From contig NZ_OZ245754.1 in NCBI RefSeq assembly GCF_965227365.1, positions 1,860,001 to 1,924,000 on the forward strand: a stretch of 64,000 nucleotides of DNA, given 5' to 3'. This DNA is from Hwanghaeella sp965227365 (GTDB lineage: Bacteria > Pseudomonadota > Alphaproteobacteria > UBA8366 > Aestuariispiraceae). The notes below the pieces were generated by a model. That model did no database searches. It was not told where the DNA came from and saw only the letters and a list, made by a program, of their open reading frames with translations. A program made the translations under genes and the position numbers. Shown here one piece after another: positions 8,719 to 16,918 of the stretch (positions are counted from its first letter, which is position 1; every line of letters starts with the position of its first letter).

Positions 8719-10006
8719 CCTGGATGCCGGCGCGCCTGACTTCGAGGAAGCCTTCGACGCCTTCCTGAATTCCAAGCGCGAAATGGAAGAGGATGTGGAT
8801 GCGGCGGTTGCCGCCATTCTGAAAGACGTGCGCGAACGCGGCGACGCGGCGGTTGTCGAATACACCAACCGGTTCGATCGGGTTTCCTTCACGGTAGAGG
8901 ACATCGTCCTCAGCAAGGAGCGCATCGCTGAAGAGGCCGCGAAGTGCGACCCCGAAACTGCGGAAGCGCTGCAAGTCGCCGCGGATCGCATCGCCGCCTA
9001 TCACGAAAGAATGTTGCCGGAGTCCTTCGACTATATCGACGATACCGGTGTCCGCCTGGGCGCCCGCTGGTCGGCCGTGGGGGCCGCTGGCCTCTATGTC
9101 CCCGGCGGAACGGCAGCCTATCCGAGTTCGGTGCTGATGAATGCCCTGCCGGCCAAGGTCGCGGGCGTGAAACGCCTGGTCATGGTGGTGCCGACGCCGG
9201 ACGGGGTGATCAATCCGTTGGTCATGGCCGCGGCGCAATTGGTCGGTGTCGATGAAGTCTATCGCATCGGCGGTGCTCAGGCTGTCGGCGCGCTGGCCTA
9301 TGGAACGCAGAGCATCAAGCCGGTCGACAAGATCACCGGCCCCGGCAATGCTTTCGTAGCGGCCGCCAAACGCCGGGTTTTCGGGACGGTCGGCATCGAC
9401 ATGATTGCAGGGCCGTCCGAGATCCTGGTCGTCGCCGACAAGGAAAACGATCCCGACTGGATCGCGGTAGATCTGTTGTCCCAGGCCGAACACGATACCA
9501 GTGCGCAATCGATCCTGATCACCGATGACGCGGATTTCGCCGCAGCGGTCGAAGCGGCGGTTTTGCGCCGTTTGGAAACCCTGCCGCGCAAGGACATAGC
9601 CGCGGCAAGCTGGGCTCAGCATGGCGCCGTCATTCTGGTGCCCACGCTGGACCATGCGGTTCCGCTGGTCGACCGGGTTGCTCCGGAACATCTGGAACTG
9701 GCAGTGGCCGATCCGGAGAGCCTGGCGGCGAAGATTTCCAATGCCGGGGCGATCTTCATGGGCCGATATACACCGGAAGCGATCGGTGATTACATCGCCG
9801 GGCCTAACCATGTCCTGCCGACGGCGCGCAGCGCCAGATTCTCCAGCGGGCTCGGTGTGTTGGATTTCATGAAGCGGACCTCCCTGGTCGCCTGTGATGC
9901 CGCCAGCCTTGGTCAAATCGGTCACGCGGCCGTGGCTTTGGCGGAAGCGGAAGGGTTACAGGCTCATGCGCGGTCTATCGACATTCGTTTGAATCGCGCT
10001 TCCTGA
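8708..10006 (+). CDS. hisD: histidinol dehydrogenase
   Basis: 432 residues, normal length. Converts L-histidinol to L-histidine with two NAD+ and Zn2+. Key segments are ITGPGNAFVAAAKR, GIDMIAGPSEILV, LLSQAEHDTSAQS (zinc and general-base region), RVAPEHLEL and GPNHVLPT. The ATG is preceded by GGGAGGT within the end of hisG. Followed by the UPF0262/phosphatase/maf genes, the usual alphaproteobacterial arrangement. Confidence 0.96.
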   Translation: MPLNLDAGAPDFEEAFDAFLNSKREMEEDVDAAVAAILKDVRERGDAAVVEYTNRFDRVSFTVEDIVLSKERIAEEAAKCDPETAEALQVAADRIAAYHERMLPESFDYIDDTGVRLGARWSAVGAAGLYVPGGTAAYPSSVLMNALPAKVAGVKRLVMVVPTPDGVINPLVMAAAQLVGVDEVYRIGGAQAVGALAYGTQSIKPVDKITGPGNAFVAAAKRRVFGTVGIDMIAGPSEILVVADKENDPDWIAVDLLSQAEHDTSAQSILITDDADFAAAVEAAVLRRLETLPRKDIAAASWAQHGAVILVPTLDHAVPLVDRVAPEHLELAVADPESLAAKISNAGAIFMGRYTPEAIGDYIAGPNHVLPTARSARFSSGLGVLDFMKRTSLVACDAASLGQIGHAAVALAEAEGLQAHARSIDIRLNRAS

Positions 10007-10119
10007 TAATCCTCTATAGGCTGGACGTGAGGGGCCGGGCCGCGATGCAGCGGGCCGGCCGTTAGACATGCGAATGAGGGGCCTGCGGCGTCTCACGCGC
10101 GACTGCACAGGGGAACGCC

Positions 10120-10611
10120 ATGACGGAGTTCGCGGATACCGACCGTATTCTGGATCTGAAGCTGGACGAAAAGAACGTCATCCGCCGCAGCCGGGACATC
10201 GAGCACGAACGATCGGTCGCGATGTACGACCTTCTGGACCGAAACCGGTTCAAATTGGTCGACGGCCGGACCGGCCCCTATGTGGTGCATTTGGCGTTGG
10301 ACGACGACGGCAAGCGCCTCGTCTTTACCATCAATAACGAAGAAGACAGTGATGAGTTGGAACGCGCGAGCCTGCTGCTGACGCCGTTCCGCCGGATCAT
10401 TCGGGACTATTTCCAGATCTGCGAAAGCTATTACGACGCCATCAAGAAACTATCGCCCAGTCAGATCGAGACGATCGACATGGCGCGGCGTGGTTTGCAC
10501 AACGAAGGATCGGATGTCCTTCGGGACAGGTTGGAACCGAAAATGGTGATGGACAAGGCGACGGCTCGGCGTTTGTTCACGCTGGTCTGCGTTCTGCACA
10601 TTCGCGGCTGA
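10120..10611 (+). CDS. UPF0262 family protein
   Basis: 163 residues matching the alphaproteobacterial family UPF0262 in length, in the N-terminal HERSVAMYDLLDRN segment, and in the LTPFRRIIRDYFQICESYY and MARRGLHNEGS segments. No function is established. It is regularly found between hisD and a low-molecular-weight phosphatase gene, as here. AGGGGAA precedes the ATG. Confidence 0.9.
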   Translation: MTEFADTDRILDLKLDEKNVIRRSRDIEHERSVAMYDLLDRNRFKLVDGRTGPYVVHLALDDDGKRLVFTINNEEDSDELERASLLLTPFRRIIRDYFQICESYYDAIKKLSPSQIETIDMARRGLHNEGSDVLRDRLEPKMVMDKATARRLFTLVCVLHIRG

Positions 10612-10633
10612 GTCGACGGAAGGGCCTGCGCGG

Positions 10634-11068
10634 ATGATGGGGGACGAGCTTCCGGATGCGGTATTGTTCTGCTGTACGCAGAATGCCGTCCGCTCGCCCA
10701 TGGCCGAAGGCATACTGAAATCCCTGATGGGAACGAAGATCTACGTCGACTCCGTCGGCGCGCGTGAGGGCGAACCCGACGGGTTCATCAAGGAAGTGAT
10801 GGCGGAAATTGGAATCGATGTCACAAAACATCGTCCGAAGAGTTTCGACCAACTTGAGGACAATTATTTCGATTTGATCATCGCCTTGTCCCCGGAAGCC
10901 CAGCACCATGCGGTTGAATTGACGCGTACGATGGCGTGCGACGTCGAATTCTGGAATACATTCGATCCGACGATTGTGGAAGGAAGCCGGGATGTGCGGT
11001 TGGATGCGTACAGGCAGGTACGTGATCAATTGATGATGCGTATCAAGAAGCGTTTTGGGGTGGAGTAA
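10634..11068 (+). CDS. low molecular weight phosphotyrosine phosphatase family protein
   Basis: 144 residues. The P-loop CX5R is present near the N-terminus as CTQNAVR in VLFCCTQNAVRSPMAEG, and FDPTIVEG is a candidate for the acid-containing DP loop. The family hydrolyses phosphotyrosine or, in ArsC relatives, reduces arsenate; this genomic neighbourhood points to the uncharacterised alphaproteobacterial branch. It ends 4 bp before maf. In many relatives infA lies here; no infA is seen. Confidence 0.88.
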   Translation: MMGDELPDAVLFCCTQNAVRSPMAEGILKSLMGTKIYVDSVGAREGEPDGFIKEVMAEIGIDVTKHRPKSFDQLEDNYFDLIIALSPEAQHHAVELTRTMACDVEFWNTFDPTIVEGSRDVRLDAYRQVRDQLMMRIKKRFGVE

Positions 11069-11072
11069 CGCG

Positions 11073-11693
11073 GTGGACGGCGAAAAAGCTATTGGTATCA
11101 AACCGCGATTTGTTCTCGCCTCGGCCAGTCCTCGGCGATTGGATCTGCTCGCCCGGTTGGGACTGGAGCCGGATGCCGTCGACCCGGCCGAGATTGACGA
11201 GACGCCCGGCAAGGACGAACTGCCGGCAACGTATGCGGCGCGGATGGCCGCGGAAAAGGCGCGTACGGTTGCCGCCCGCCATTCTGACGCGGTCGTTCTG
11301 GCGGCGGATACGGTGGTTGCGGTCGGTCGGCGAATTCTGCCCAAGACAGAAGACCCGGTCACGGCGCGCGCGTGCCTGAAACTGTTATCTGGGCGTCGGC
11401 ACCGCGTCTTCGGCGGCGTGATGATTATCCGCCCGGCAGCGCTGACGGATGGCGAAGGCATGGCCGAACACGCCCGCCTCGTGCAGACCACCGTCAGTTT
11501 CAAGCGGCTCGAGGTGCGGGAAATCGACGCCTATATCGACAGCGACGAATGGCGCGGCAAGGCCGGCGGTTATGCAATTCAGGGACGGGCGGAAGGGTTG
11601 GTTCGGTTCGTCAGTGGATCCTACAGCAACATCGTCGGGCTGCCGCTGTTCGAAGTGCGCCAGATCCTGCGTCCCCTGGGACTGGTGGAGTGA
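11073..11693 (+). CDS. maf: Maf-like nucleoside triphosphate pyrophosphatase
   Basis: 206 residues with the Maf signatures SASPRR at the N-terminus, AADTVVAVG in the middle, and KAGGYAIQG and GSYSNIVGLP towards the end. Maf enzymes hydrolyse dTTP/UTP or modified nucleotides to monophosphates and pyrophosphate, a house-cleaning role. The GTG at 11073 has GGAG 8 bases upstream, inside the end of the phosphatase gene. It probably belongs to one transcript with the genes on either side. Confidence 0.93.
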   Translation: MDGEKAIGIKPRFVLASASPRRLDLLARLGLEPDAVDPAEIDETPGKDELPATYAARMAAEKARTVAARHSDAVVLAADTVVAVGRRILPKTEDPVTARACLKLLSGRRHRVFGGVMIIRPAALTDGEGMAEHARLVQTTVSFKRLEVREIDAYIDSDEWRGKAGGYAIQGRAEGLVRFVSGSYSNIVGLPLFEVRQILRPLGLVE

Positions 11694-11805
11694 TCCACGC
11701 CGGTTTTCTAATCGATTGACCTGTGGCGCTGAGCGCGTATTTCTCCGCCCCTTGAACTTTTCACCTGATCTTTCAACCTGATCTTTTTTGAACATTGGAC
11801 GCCTT

Positions 11806-13221
11806 ATGGATCTCGACGCATTGATTGAAGTCTCCCCCGCTGAAACGCGGGTCGCCCTGGTTGACCGTGAAAGCGTCCTGCACCGGCTGGATATTCACCG
11901 GGCCGGACGTCCCCGCCTGCAAGGCGCGGTGGTGCGCGGCAGGGTGGCGCGAGTCGAAAAGGGCATGAAGGCGGCCTTTCTGGATCTGGGCCCCTTGGGT
12001 GAAGCGTTATTGCCCAAGGCGAAGGACGGGCGCGGCCGTCCGCTGACGGAGGGCCAGTGGATGGTCGTCCAGGTTTCCCGCGACGCGCATGGCGGGAAGG
12101 GCCCCGCCGTTTCGGCCAGGCCCGTTCTGCAAGATCGTTATCTATCCTACATGCCGTTCGGTCTGCCGAACGATACTCGGATCGATTTCGATCGGGGTTT
12201 GGGCAAGGGCAGGGACCTGGCGAATGTCCGCCGATTGGCGGAGCAATTCGATCCGGGTGAAACCGGCGGCTGGCTGTTCCGACCGGCCGCGGCCGCGCTC
12301 GGCCGGGAAGGCGGAATCTCGGTGATCAATGCGGCCCGTGACGCCCTATTGGCGCGTTGGCAGGCGGCGCAATCCGCCAATGACGGCAGTTCCCCGAAAG
12401 TGTTGGAGGAAGCGCCGGCGTTTTGGCAGTCCTTGATGCGCGACGCCCCGGCCAACGGCCGGATCGCCCTGGATGACCGTGTCCTGCATGCCCGGATGAA
12501 GGCGGCGGCCGAAACGTCCTATCCCGACCTTCTGGAAGGCCTGCTGTTCCATAACCAGCGCGAGGCACTGTTCGATGCCACTGCGGTGGAGGATCAGATC
12601 GAGGAAGCGATTTCCCGACACGTGCCCCTTCTAGGCGGTGGAGAATTGGTTATCGATGAGACCGAAGCGATGGTCGTCATCGACGTGAACCTTGCGGATG
12701 GCGCGGCCGCCTTGTCCGGCGGCGATGCGGCGGTCCGCCTGAACGTCCGGGCGGCTGAGGCGGCGGCACGGCAAATCGTATTGCGGAACCTTGCCGGGCT
12801 TATCGTCATCGATTTCGTGAAAATGAAGCAACGCAGCGACGGCAAGCGGGTGATCGATGCCCTGCGGCGCGGTCTGAAAGCGCCCGGCGGGTTTGCTGAC
12901 GTCCTGGGTATGACGGCGGCGGGGTTGATCGAGGTGACGCGTCAGCGTTCCGGTCCCAGTCTTACGGAGCAACTGCTGGCGCCCGTGTCCGGCAACCGAC
13001 CTTTGAGCTTGGACAGTCAGGCCTGCGCCATGCTGCGCCGGGCGATTCGGCTGACCGGCGGGGGACGCCCAACCCTGTATGCGGCGAAAGCGCTGCTGGA
13101 GACCATTCGGTCGCGGTACAAGGATGCGCTGGCGGAAACGGAAACACGACTGGGCCAGTCCCTCGAACTCGTCGAGCGGGAGGGGCGGTCACCGGAAATA
13201 GTGATGGAGACGCGGCGATGA
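11806..13221 (+). CDS. ribonuclease E/G family protein
   Basis: 471 residues, the size of RNase G rather than of full RNase E. An S1-like RNA-binding domain with GRVARVEKGMKAAFLDLG is near the N-terminus; the DNase-I-like catalytic part has the two Asp segments AMVVIDVN and LIVIDFVKMK. The CPxC zinc-link of RNase E is not visible and there is no degradosome scaffold tail. Role: endonucleolytic rRNA/mRNA processing in the cytosol. An ATG at 11806 after TTGGACG is chosen; a TTG at 11788 is the alternative. Couples to yacG by an ATGA overlap. Confidence 0.9.
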   Translation: MDLDALIEVSPAETRVALVDRESVLHRLDIHRAGRPRLQGAVVRGRVARVEKGMKAAFLDLGPLGEALLPKAKDGRGRPLTEGQWMVVQVSRDAHGGKGPAVSARPVLQDRYLSYMPFGLPNDTRIDFDRGLGKGRDLANVRRLAEQFDPGETGGWLFRPAAAALGREGGISVINAARDALLARWQAAQSANDGSSPKVLEEAPAFWQSLMRDAPANGRIALDDRVLHARMKAAAETSYPDLLEGLLFHNQREALFDATAVEDQIEEAISRHVPLLGGGELVIDETEAMVVIDVNLADGAAALSGGDAAVRLNVRAAEAAARQIVLRNLAGLIVIDFVKMKQRSDGKRVIDALRRGLKAPGGFADVLGMTAAGLIEVTRQRSGPSLTEQLLAPVSGNRPLSLDSQACAMLRRAIRLTGGGRPTLYAAKALLETIRSRYKDALAETETRLGQSLELVEREGRSPEIVMETRR

Positions 13222-13430
13222 CGGGCGAGCGGAAGAACGGTCCGGGGGAAGAGGCGGGCCTGGCCGATGAGCGGCCCTGCGCGGTTTGCGGCCGTCCCGC
13301 CGCAGCCCAGTACCGGCCGTTCTGTTCCAAGCGCTGTGCCGATGTCGATCTGAACCGCTGGCTTGGTGAGCAATACCGTATTCCCACCGATGAACCCGCC
13401 GACGGGGAGGAACCGCCGCCGGATGCCTGA
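13218..13430 (+). CDS. yacG: DNA gyrase inhibitor YacG
   Basis: 70 residues with the YacG zinc site CxxC...CxxxC: CAVCG at 21-25 and FCSKRC at about 35-40, followed by DLNRWLGEQYRIP, the family signature. YacG binds gyrase GyrB and blocks DNA binding. The ATG overlaps the RNase stop codon (ATGA). Acidic proline-rich tail. Last gene of the run before tRNA-Phe. Confidence 0.94.
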   Translation: MTGERKNGPGEEAGLADERPCAVCGRPAAAQYRPFCSKRCADVDLNRWLGEQYRIPTDEPADGEEPPPDA

Positions 13431-13463
13431 ATTCGGGCAGGATACGCGGCAAGGGTGGGGTAA

Positions 13464-13481
13464 CCTGATCCCGCGATCAGG
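13464..13481. repeat. inverted repeat downstream of yacG
   Basis: CCTGATC and GATCAGG form a 7-bp stem with a 4-base loop 34 bp after the yacG stop. No run of T follows on either strand, so it is only a weak candidate transcript end. Confidence 0.3.
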
Positions 13482-13589
13482 GCCCGGGAAAAAATCTTTC
13501 AGAATTATGTATCTGGGCTCTGGACACTCCCCCCCGATTTCATTATTCAACCATCTCCTTCGGGCCGCTGGTTCCCAGCGGCGCAATGG

Positions 13590-13665
13590 GCCCAGATAGC
13601 TCAGTTGGTAGAGCATGCGACTGAAAATCGCAGTGTCGGTGGTTCGAATCCTCCTCTGGGCACCA
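13590..13665 (+). tRNA. tRNA-Phe (GAA)
   Basis: 76 bases with CCA encoded. Acceptor stem GCCCAGA pairs with TCTGGGC; the anticodon stem TGCGA/TCGCA encloses CTGAAAA with anticodon GAA; the T arm contains GGTTCGAATCC. The 3' end from 13651 on is the phage attachment core, so the prophage joins at the last 15 bases of the gene and leaves it intact. Confidence 0.97.
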
Positions 13666-13666
13666 T
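13651..13666. repeat. attL core
   Basis: CTCCTCTGGGCACCAT, the last 15 bases of tRNA-Phe plus one, repeated exactly at 55832-55847. The first mismatches on both sides (C/T before, A/T after) fix the repeat at 16 bp. Confidence 0.93.
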
Positions 13667-13667
13667 A

Positions 13668-13739
13668 TCCCCAAAGTGCCATTGATTTTAAAGAGTTTTT
13701 CGGAATTTTCCCCAAACTTCTAAACATGGTTTGGGGGAA
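13668..13739. promoter_or_regulatory. candidate integrase arm-type sites, left end
   Basis: Within 75 bp of attL lie TTTTCCCCAAAC (13706-13717) and GGTTTGGGGGAA (13728-13739), facing each other, plus a shorter TCCCCAAA at 13668-13675. The same motif pair occurs at the right end (55735-55792), and its presence at both ends of an integrated phage is what arm-type sites for a tyrosine integrase should look like. Confidence 0.6.
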
Positions 13740-14789
13740 TTAGCGGTCTATTTTGTCCCGCGCGGCGGCTGCCATGAACCTTTGGCGAGCCCCTTTCGTG
13801 TAGCGCTGCACTTCCGCAAGCGTCTTCCATCCCCCCCACGACATAATTTCTAAGTCGGTGCATCCGTCTTCTGCGAGGCGTACCGCCGAGGCTTTGCGCA
13901 ACCCATGCGCCGAACAATGCGGAAGGCCTGCCTCGTCGCACCATTTCCGCATTCGGTTACCGAATCCGTTCGATGTGAATGGCTTGTTAAAGTCGGTGAC
14001 CAGAAAGGTAAGGTCGCCGGTCGGGCTGGCGTCGATGATGGCGCGAAGCTGCCGAACGATCGGAATATGCAATTCGACGCCGGTTTTCTCTTGCTTCACA
14101 AAAAGCCATTCATTGCGGACGTGCTGGCGCCCCATGCGAACAACGTCGCCGCGGCGCTGGGAAGTGTAGAGAAACAGGGCGAGCGCGAGCCGGGCCTTCG
14201 AGCCGACCGGGTGCGTTTGTTCAAACTTTTCGACTTCTTCCAAGGTCCAAGAGTGATGGCCGGCCTTGTTCTTCGATTGCAGAAGCGGAACCTCGGCCGC
14301 CGGGTTGGCGCTGACTATGTCGCGCTCTTTGGCGCACCGGAAAACGACCCGTAGGCCCTTGATGATGGAGTTTGCCGCTTCCGGCCGGTCGGTCATGTTG
14401 TCGCGGATCGCGCGCAAGTGCTTGGGTTCTAGTTGTGCAAACCGCCTCTCGCCGTACCGGGTTCCGTTCTTCCCGGTCATATCGCAGAAGTTGGTCAAGA
14501 CGCCGCGGCGAACCCGTTGCGTTCGGTCTTTCAGTAGCTTGAATTCGGATGTCGAATAGTACCAGTTAATCAGCCAATCGAGGCTATCGCGGGCGATCTT
14601 GCCGGGTTTCTTCGGTGTTTCCCCGCCGGCGCCGGTCGCGGCCGCGTAGTCTTCCCAGAACTCGGCCGACCCTTCCGGGCCGCGTAGCGGGATCCTCGGC
14701 CCCGGATAGACCCGATAATAGAGCCTTACCTTGCCGTGACGGTCTTTGAACCGCTCGATATGTCGGGCTTTACGCGGCTTCGTTTTCAT
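13740..14789 (-). CDS. int: phage tyrosine recombinase (integrase)
   Basis: 349 residues. The catalytic set of tyrosine recombinases is complete: Arg212 in TSQRRGDVV, Lys235 in QEKTG, H295xxR298 in AHGLRK, Trp321 in the third-histidine position (SWGGW), and the nucleophile Tyr330 in VQRYTKG. An N-terminal arm-binding region and a core-binding domain precede it. It lies directly beside attL and reads towards it, the usual position. The start overlaps the excisionase-like gene by 20 bases. Confidence 0.95.
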   Translation of the reverse strand: MKTKPRKARHIERFKDRHGKVRLYYRVYPGPRIPLRGPEGSAEFWEDYAAATGAGGETPKKPGKIARDSLDWLINWYYSTSEFKLLKDRTQRVRRGVLTNFCDMTGKNGTRYGERRFAQLEPKHLRAIRDNMTDRPEAANSIIKGLRVVFRCAKERDIVSANPAAEVPLLQSKNKAGHHSWTLEEVEKFEQTHPVGSKARLALALFLYTSQRRGDVVRMGRQHVRNEWLFVKQEKTGVELHIPIVRQLRAIIDASPTGDLTFLVTDFNKPFTSNGFGNRMRKWCDEAGLPHCSAHGLRKASAVRLAEDGCTDLEIMSWGGWKTLAEVQRYTKGARQRFMAAAARDKIDR

Positions 14790-14991
14790 CCCAATCGTTC
14801 CGGTCTTCCTGGCGGGGCAGTGCGTCGAAAGCTTCGTCGAGTTCGAACCTATCCCAAACGCGCTTGCTTCCGATCATTTTCGGTTTGGGCATGCTGCCAT
14901 CGCGAACCATATCTTCGAACTTCGATTTACTGCAACCGAGGTACAGGGCGGCCTCTTGGGCGGGCAGGCCTCGCGAGTTTTGAATCGTCAT
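14770..14991 (-). CDS. excisionase-like helix-turn-helix protein
   Basis: 73 residues with the AlpA/MerR-like winged helix pattern GLPAQEAALYLGCSKSKFEDMV followed by a wing-like MPKPKMIGSKRVWDR and an acidic tail. Position just upstream of the integrase and the small size fit a recombination directionality factor. The ATG at 14991 follows GAGGTC and overlaps the stop of the preceding gene (ATGA). Confidence 0.75.
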   Translation of the reverse strand: MTIQNSRGLPAQEAALYLGCSKSKFEDMVRDGSMPKPKMIGSKRVWDRFELDEAFDALPRQEDRNDWDENEAA

Positions 14992-15254
14992 TTTTTGACC
15001 TCGAGGTAGGCGACCGACCGCGTTACCTGTTTTGCGAGGCCTATGCGGCGGCAAAATGCGTCGGAAGGTTCCGCGCCGTTCAGCACTCGGCGAACGTCGC
15101 CGGCGGTCAATTCGAACCGTTTAGCAAAGGCCTTGACCGATCCGGCTTCGTCGACCCGTTCAGCGATATGGGCGCGCATTTCGTCGGGCGACATCTTTTC
15201 GGGCTGGTCGGTCGGGCGGGGTGGCGGGGTCACGCCGGGCGGTGGTTCGATCAT
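14988..15254 (-). CDS. small phage protein with predicted helix-turn-helix
   Basis: 88 residues. A proline-rich N-terminus is followed by a helical part (MRAHIAERVDEAGSVKAFAKRF, then LTAGDVRRVLNGAEPS) that looks like a Cro/XRE-type DNA-binding unit. The ATG at 15254 has GAGGAT 7 bases upstream; the reading frame extends to 15287 without such a site. Probably a small regulator in the early-left operon; function unknown. Confidence 0.6.
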   Translation of the reverse strand: MIEPPPGVTPPPRPTDQPEKMSPDEMRAHIAERVDEAGSVKAFAKRFELTAGDVRRVLNGAEPSDAFCRRIGLAKQVTRSVAYLEVKK

Positions 15255-15264
15255 TGGCAAATCC

Positions 15265-15618
15265 TCAATCGATGTACCGGAATTCAATCCGGTTAACGGT
15301 GTCGCTGGGCTGGCGCTTGTTGGCCTTGCAGAGCATCGCGACGAATTCGGCGGCAGTCATTTCCGGGAAGCCTTCGCGTGCGCATTCCTGGGCCGGGTCG
15401 TCGTATCCGGTGATAGCGTCGGCCCGTTCCTTCTGGACCGATACGATCTCGATAGGCCGCAGCCGGTTGATCTTCCCGCCCTTGCCGAGCCCCTGGCACT
15501 TCTCGCAGGCCATGACTCGTTCGCCGACCTTGAGGAAGTCCCAGCCAAAGCGGCGGGTTACGTCCTTCGTTCCGTCCTCAACCTGCTGCGTCGTCAGCAT
15601 GAAACTCATGTTTCGCAT
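15265..15618 (-). CDS. ASCH-like domain phage protein
   Basis: 117 residues. The pattern TTQQVEDGTKDVTRRFGWDFLKVGERV, a CxxC pair (CEKCQG), and IEIVSVQKE resembles a phage family annotated as ASCH domain, a PUA-like fold thought to bind RNA. The C-terminus ends in NRIEFRY as in those relatives. No biochemical function is established for the phage branch. Confidence 0.6.
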   Translation of the reverse strand: MRNMSFMLTTQQVEDGTKDVTRRFGWDFLKVGERVMACEKCQGLGKGGKINRLRPIEIVSVQKERADAITGYDDPAQECAREGFPEMTAAEFVAMLCKANKRQPSDTVNRIEFRYID

Positions 15619-15623
15619 TAGAC

Positions 15624-15851
15624 CTACCTTTCGACAGTTTCGGTGATGTAGACATTGCAGCGCAGCGTCTTGATCTGGCCGTCGATGTCATCAATGGACC
15701 AGTCGCGCCGGATCACCATGAAGTCTTCCGATCTGATGTTGATCACTTCGCCTGCGGCGGGAATGCCGATTGCCTGCTTGAATGACGTGACGAACGCAGC
15801 GTCGTTGCCGTGCACATCGCAGGACCAAAATTCGACCTTGGTATGTTCCAT
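15624..15851 (-). CDS. hypothetical phage protein
   Basis: 75 residues, not recognised. Mixed alpha/beta composition, no signal peptide or membrane segment. It lies 5 bp upstream of the ASCH-like gene and 11 bp after the next one, inside the leftward early operon. Confidence 0.6.
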   Translation of the reverse strand: MEHTKVEFWSCDVHGNDAAFVTSFKQAIGIPAAGEVINIRSEDFMVIRRDWSIDDIDGQIKTLRCNVYITETVER

Positions 15852-15862
15852 CCGGGTCAGCC

Positions 15863-16099
15863 CTACCTTTCGAGAGATTGTTTCATGACGCGGTCGAATT
15901 CTTCGACGGACATTTCCGACGCAGTGCCACCACCGCCGCCGATAGCGTCAATAATTTCGTCAGCATCGACATCGCCGGGAGTGACGCCGTAGACCGCGAT
16001 GCAGTGTTCAGCGATCCGGTCCTGCGCCTCGCGATAAAGGTTCCACCCACGCACGCTGCGCTTGATCTGGTCCTGCAACTGGGTCTTGGTGAGTTTCAC
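15863..16099 (-). CDS. hypothetical phage protein
   Basis: 78 residues from a GTG that has GGGAG 7 bases upstream. Helical, with a glycine stretch (GGGGG) before the C-terminal EFDRVMKQSLER helix. Longer in-frame readings would overlap the NADAR gene by well over 100 bases and are rejected. No family recognised. Confidence 0.6.
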   Translation of the reverse strand: MKLTKTQLQDQIKRSVRGWNLYREAQDRIAEHCIAVYGVTPGDVDADEIIDAIGGGGGTASEMSVEEFDRVMKQSLER

Positions 16100-16115
16100 A
16101 GGCGGCTCCCAATCG

Positions 16116-16586
16116 CTAGGCTGCGGCAGCGGCGTGTAGATCGGCACGGACTTCCATCCACAACCGGCCAAGCATGTTCTTGCCGTTTTTGTTCGGACCC
16201 CATCCCCAGAAGTCATCCCGCCAGCTATCCTCGACCAATTCGCGGTCGCCCGTGGCCAGAAGTTTGCGCCGGACGTATTCATGCTGGTCTGCTTTCGCGC
16301 GGAGGATCTTCCGCATGATATCGACCTTCACATCGTCCCAGTCAGGCCGACGCTTGTCGCGGTTCTGCTCAGCAATCTTGAAAGCCTCGTGCGCCGATGC
16401 TGCCTGAAACACCTGAGCCGCGATGCTTGGCGCGTCCCACCGGAACTTCTCCCAATGGTAAGCGGCTTCGGAAGTGTCGAAGCGCCGGCCTTCCCACATC
16501 AGGCAAAAGGCGGAGAAGTTAGACAGGACATAGAAATCCTGTTCATAGAAAAAGACTTGGGTTTCGGTGTCGAGTTTGTGGTTCAT
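16116..16586 (-). CDS. NADAR family protein (N-glycosidase/ADP-ribose-related)
   Basis: 156 residues with the NADAR (DUF1768, YbiA-like) signatures: FYVLSNFSAF near the N-terminus, SEAAYHWEKF, DKRRPDWDDVKVDIM, LRAKADQ, LLATGDRELVEDS and WGWGPNKNGKNMLG near the end. The family cleaves glycosidic bonds of riboflavin intermediates or ADP-ribose conjugates; some NADAR proteins undo ADP-ribosylation of DNA as DarT-type antitoxins. In an early phage operon a counter-defence role is plausible but unproven. The ATG at 16586 has GGAGA 10 bases upstream. Confidence 0.85.
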   Translation of the reverse strand: MNHKLDTETQVFFYEQDFYVLSNFSAFCLMWEGRRFDTSEAAYHWEKFRWDAPSIAAQVFQAASAHEAFKIAEQNRDKRRPDWDDVKVDIMRKILRAKADQHEYVRRKLLATGDRELVEDSWRDDFWGWGPNKNGKNMLGRLWMEVRADLHAAAAA

Positions 16587-16602
16587 ATCTTTGAATTCTC
16601 CG

Positions 16603-16908
16603 TTATAGGATGTTTGCAATTGTGCTGATGACCTCACCGGCTGCATTCTTTACCTTCACGGTGTCGGGCGGAAGATCTGGGTCAACATTGTATGGCAGCC
16701 CGAAGATACTGAGGGTCGGCACTGGTTCTGTCTGCGCGACCGACGTATGCGACTGAAAAACATCCTGCACTGCTTTTTCGATATCCGAACTGATAAGTAG
16801 GGACGCCGGAATGTTTCCGTGCCGTCGCTCTAAATCCATCAGCAATTCCATTGTCTCTTTGATGTCGAACGGTTCGCCCGGCTGGTCTGTTGTCGTGGTG
16901 TAGGTCAC
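16603..16908 (-). CDS. hypothetical phage protein
   Basis: 101 residues from a GTG with GGGAGCCGCTT before it, the same leader style as the 16099 gene. A helical middle (KETMELLMDLERRHGNIPASLL) and a C-terminal strand-rich part; not recognised. Confidence 0.55.
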   Translation of the reverse strand: MTYTTTTDQPGEPFDIKETMELLMDLERRHGNIPASLLISSDIEKAVQDVFQSHTSVAQTEPVPTLSIFGLPYNVDPDLPPDTVKVKNAAGEVISTIANIL

Positions 16909-16918
16909 AAGCGGCTCC

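Noticed and set aside
8104..9925. Two long minus-strand frames (8104-8991 and 8636-9925)
   Set aside because: They lie entirely opposite hisG and hisD, which have full family signatures; the antisense products show none.
14770..15054. Longer start for the excisionase-like gene
   Set aside because: It would overlap the upstream gene by more than 60 bases, while the ATG at 14991 has GAGGTC and an ATGA junction.
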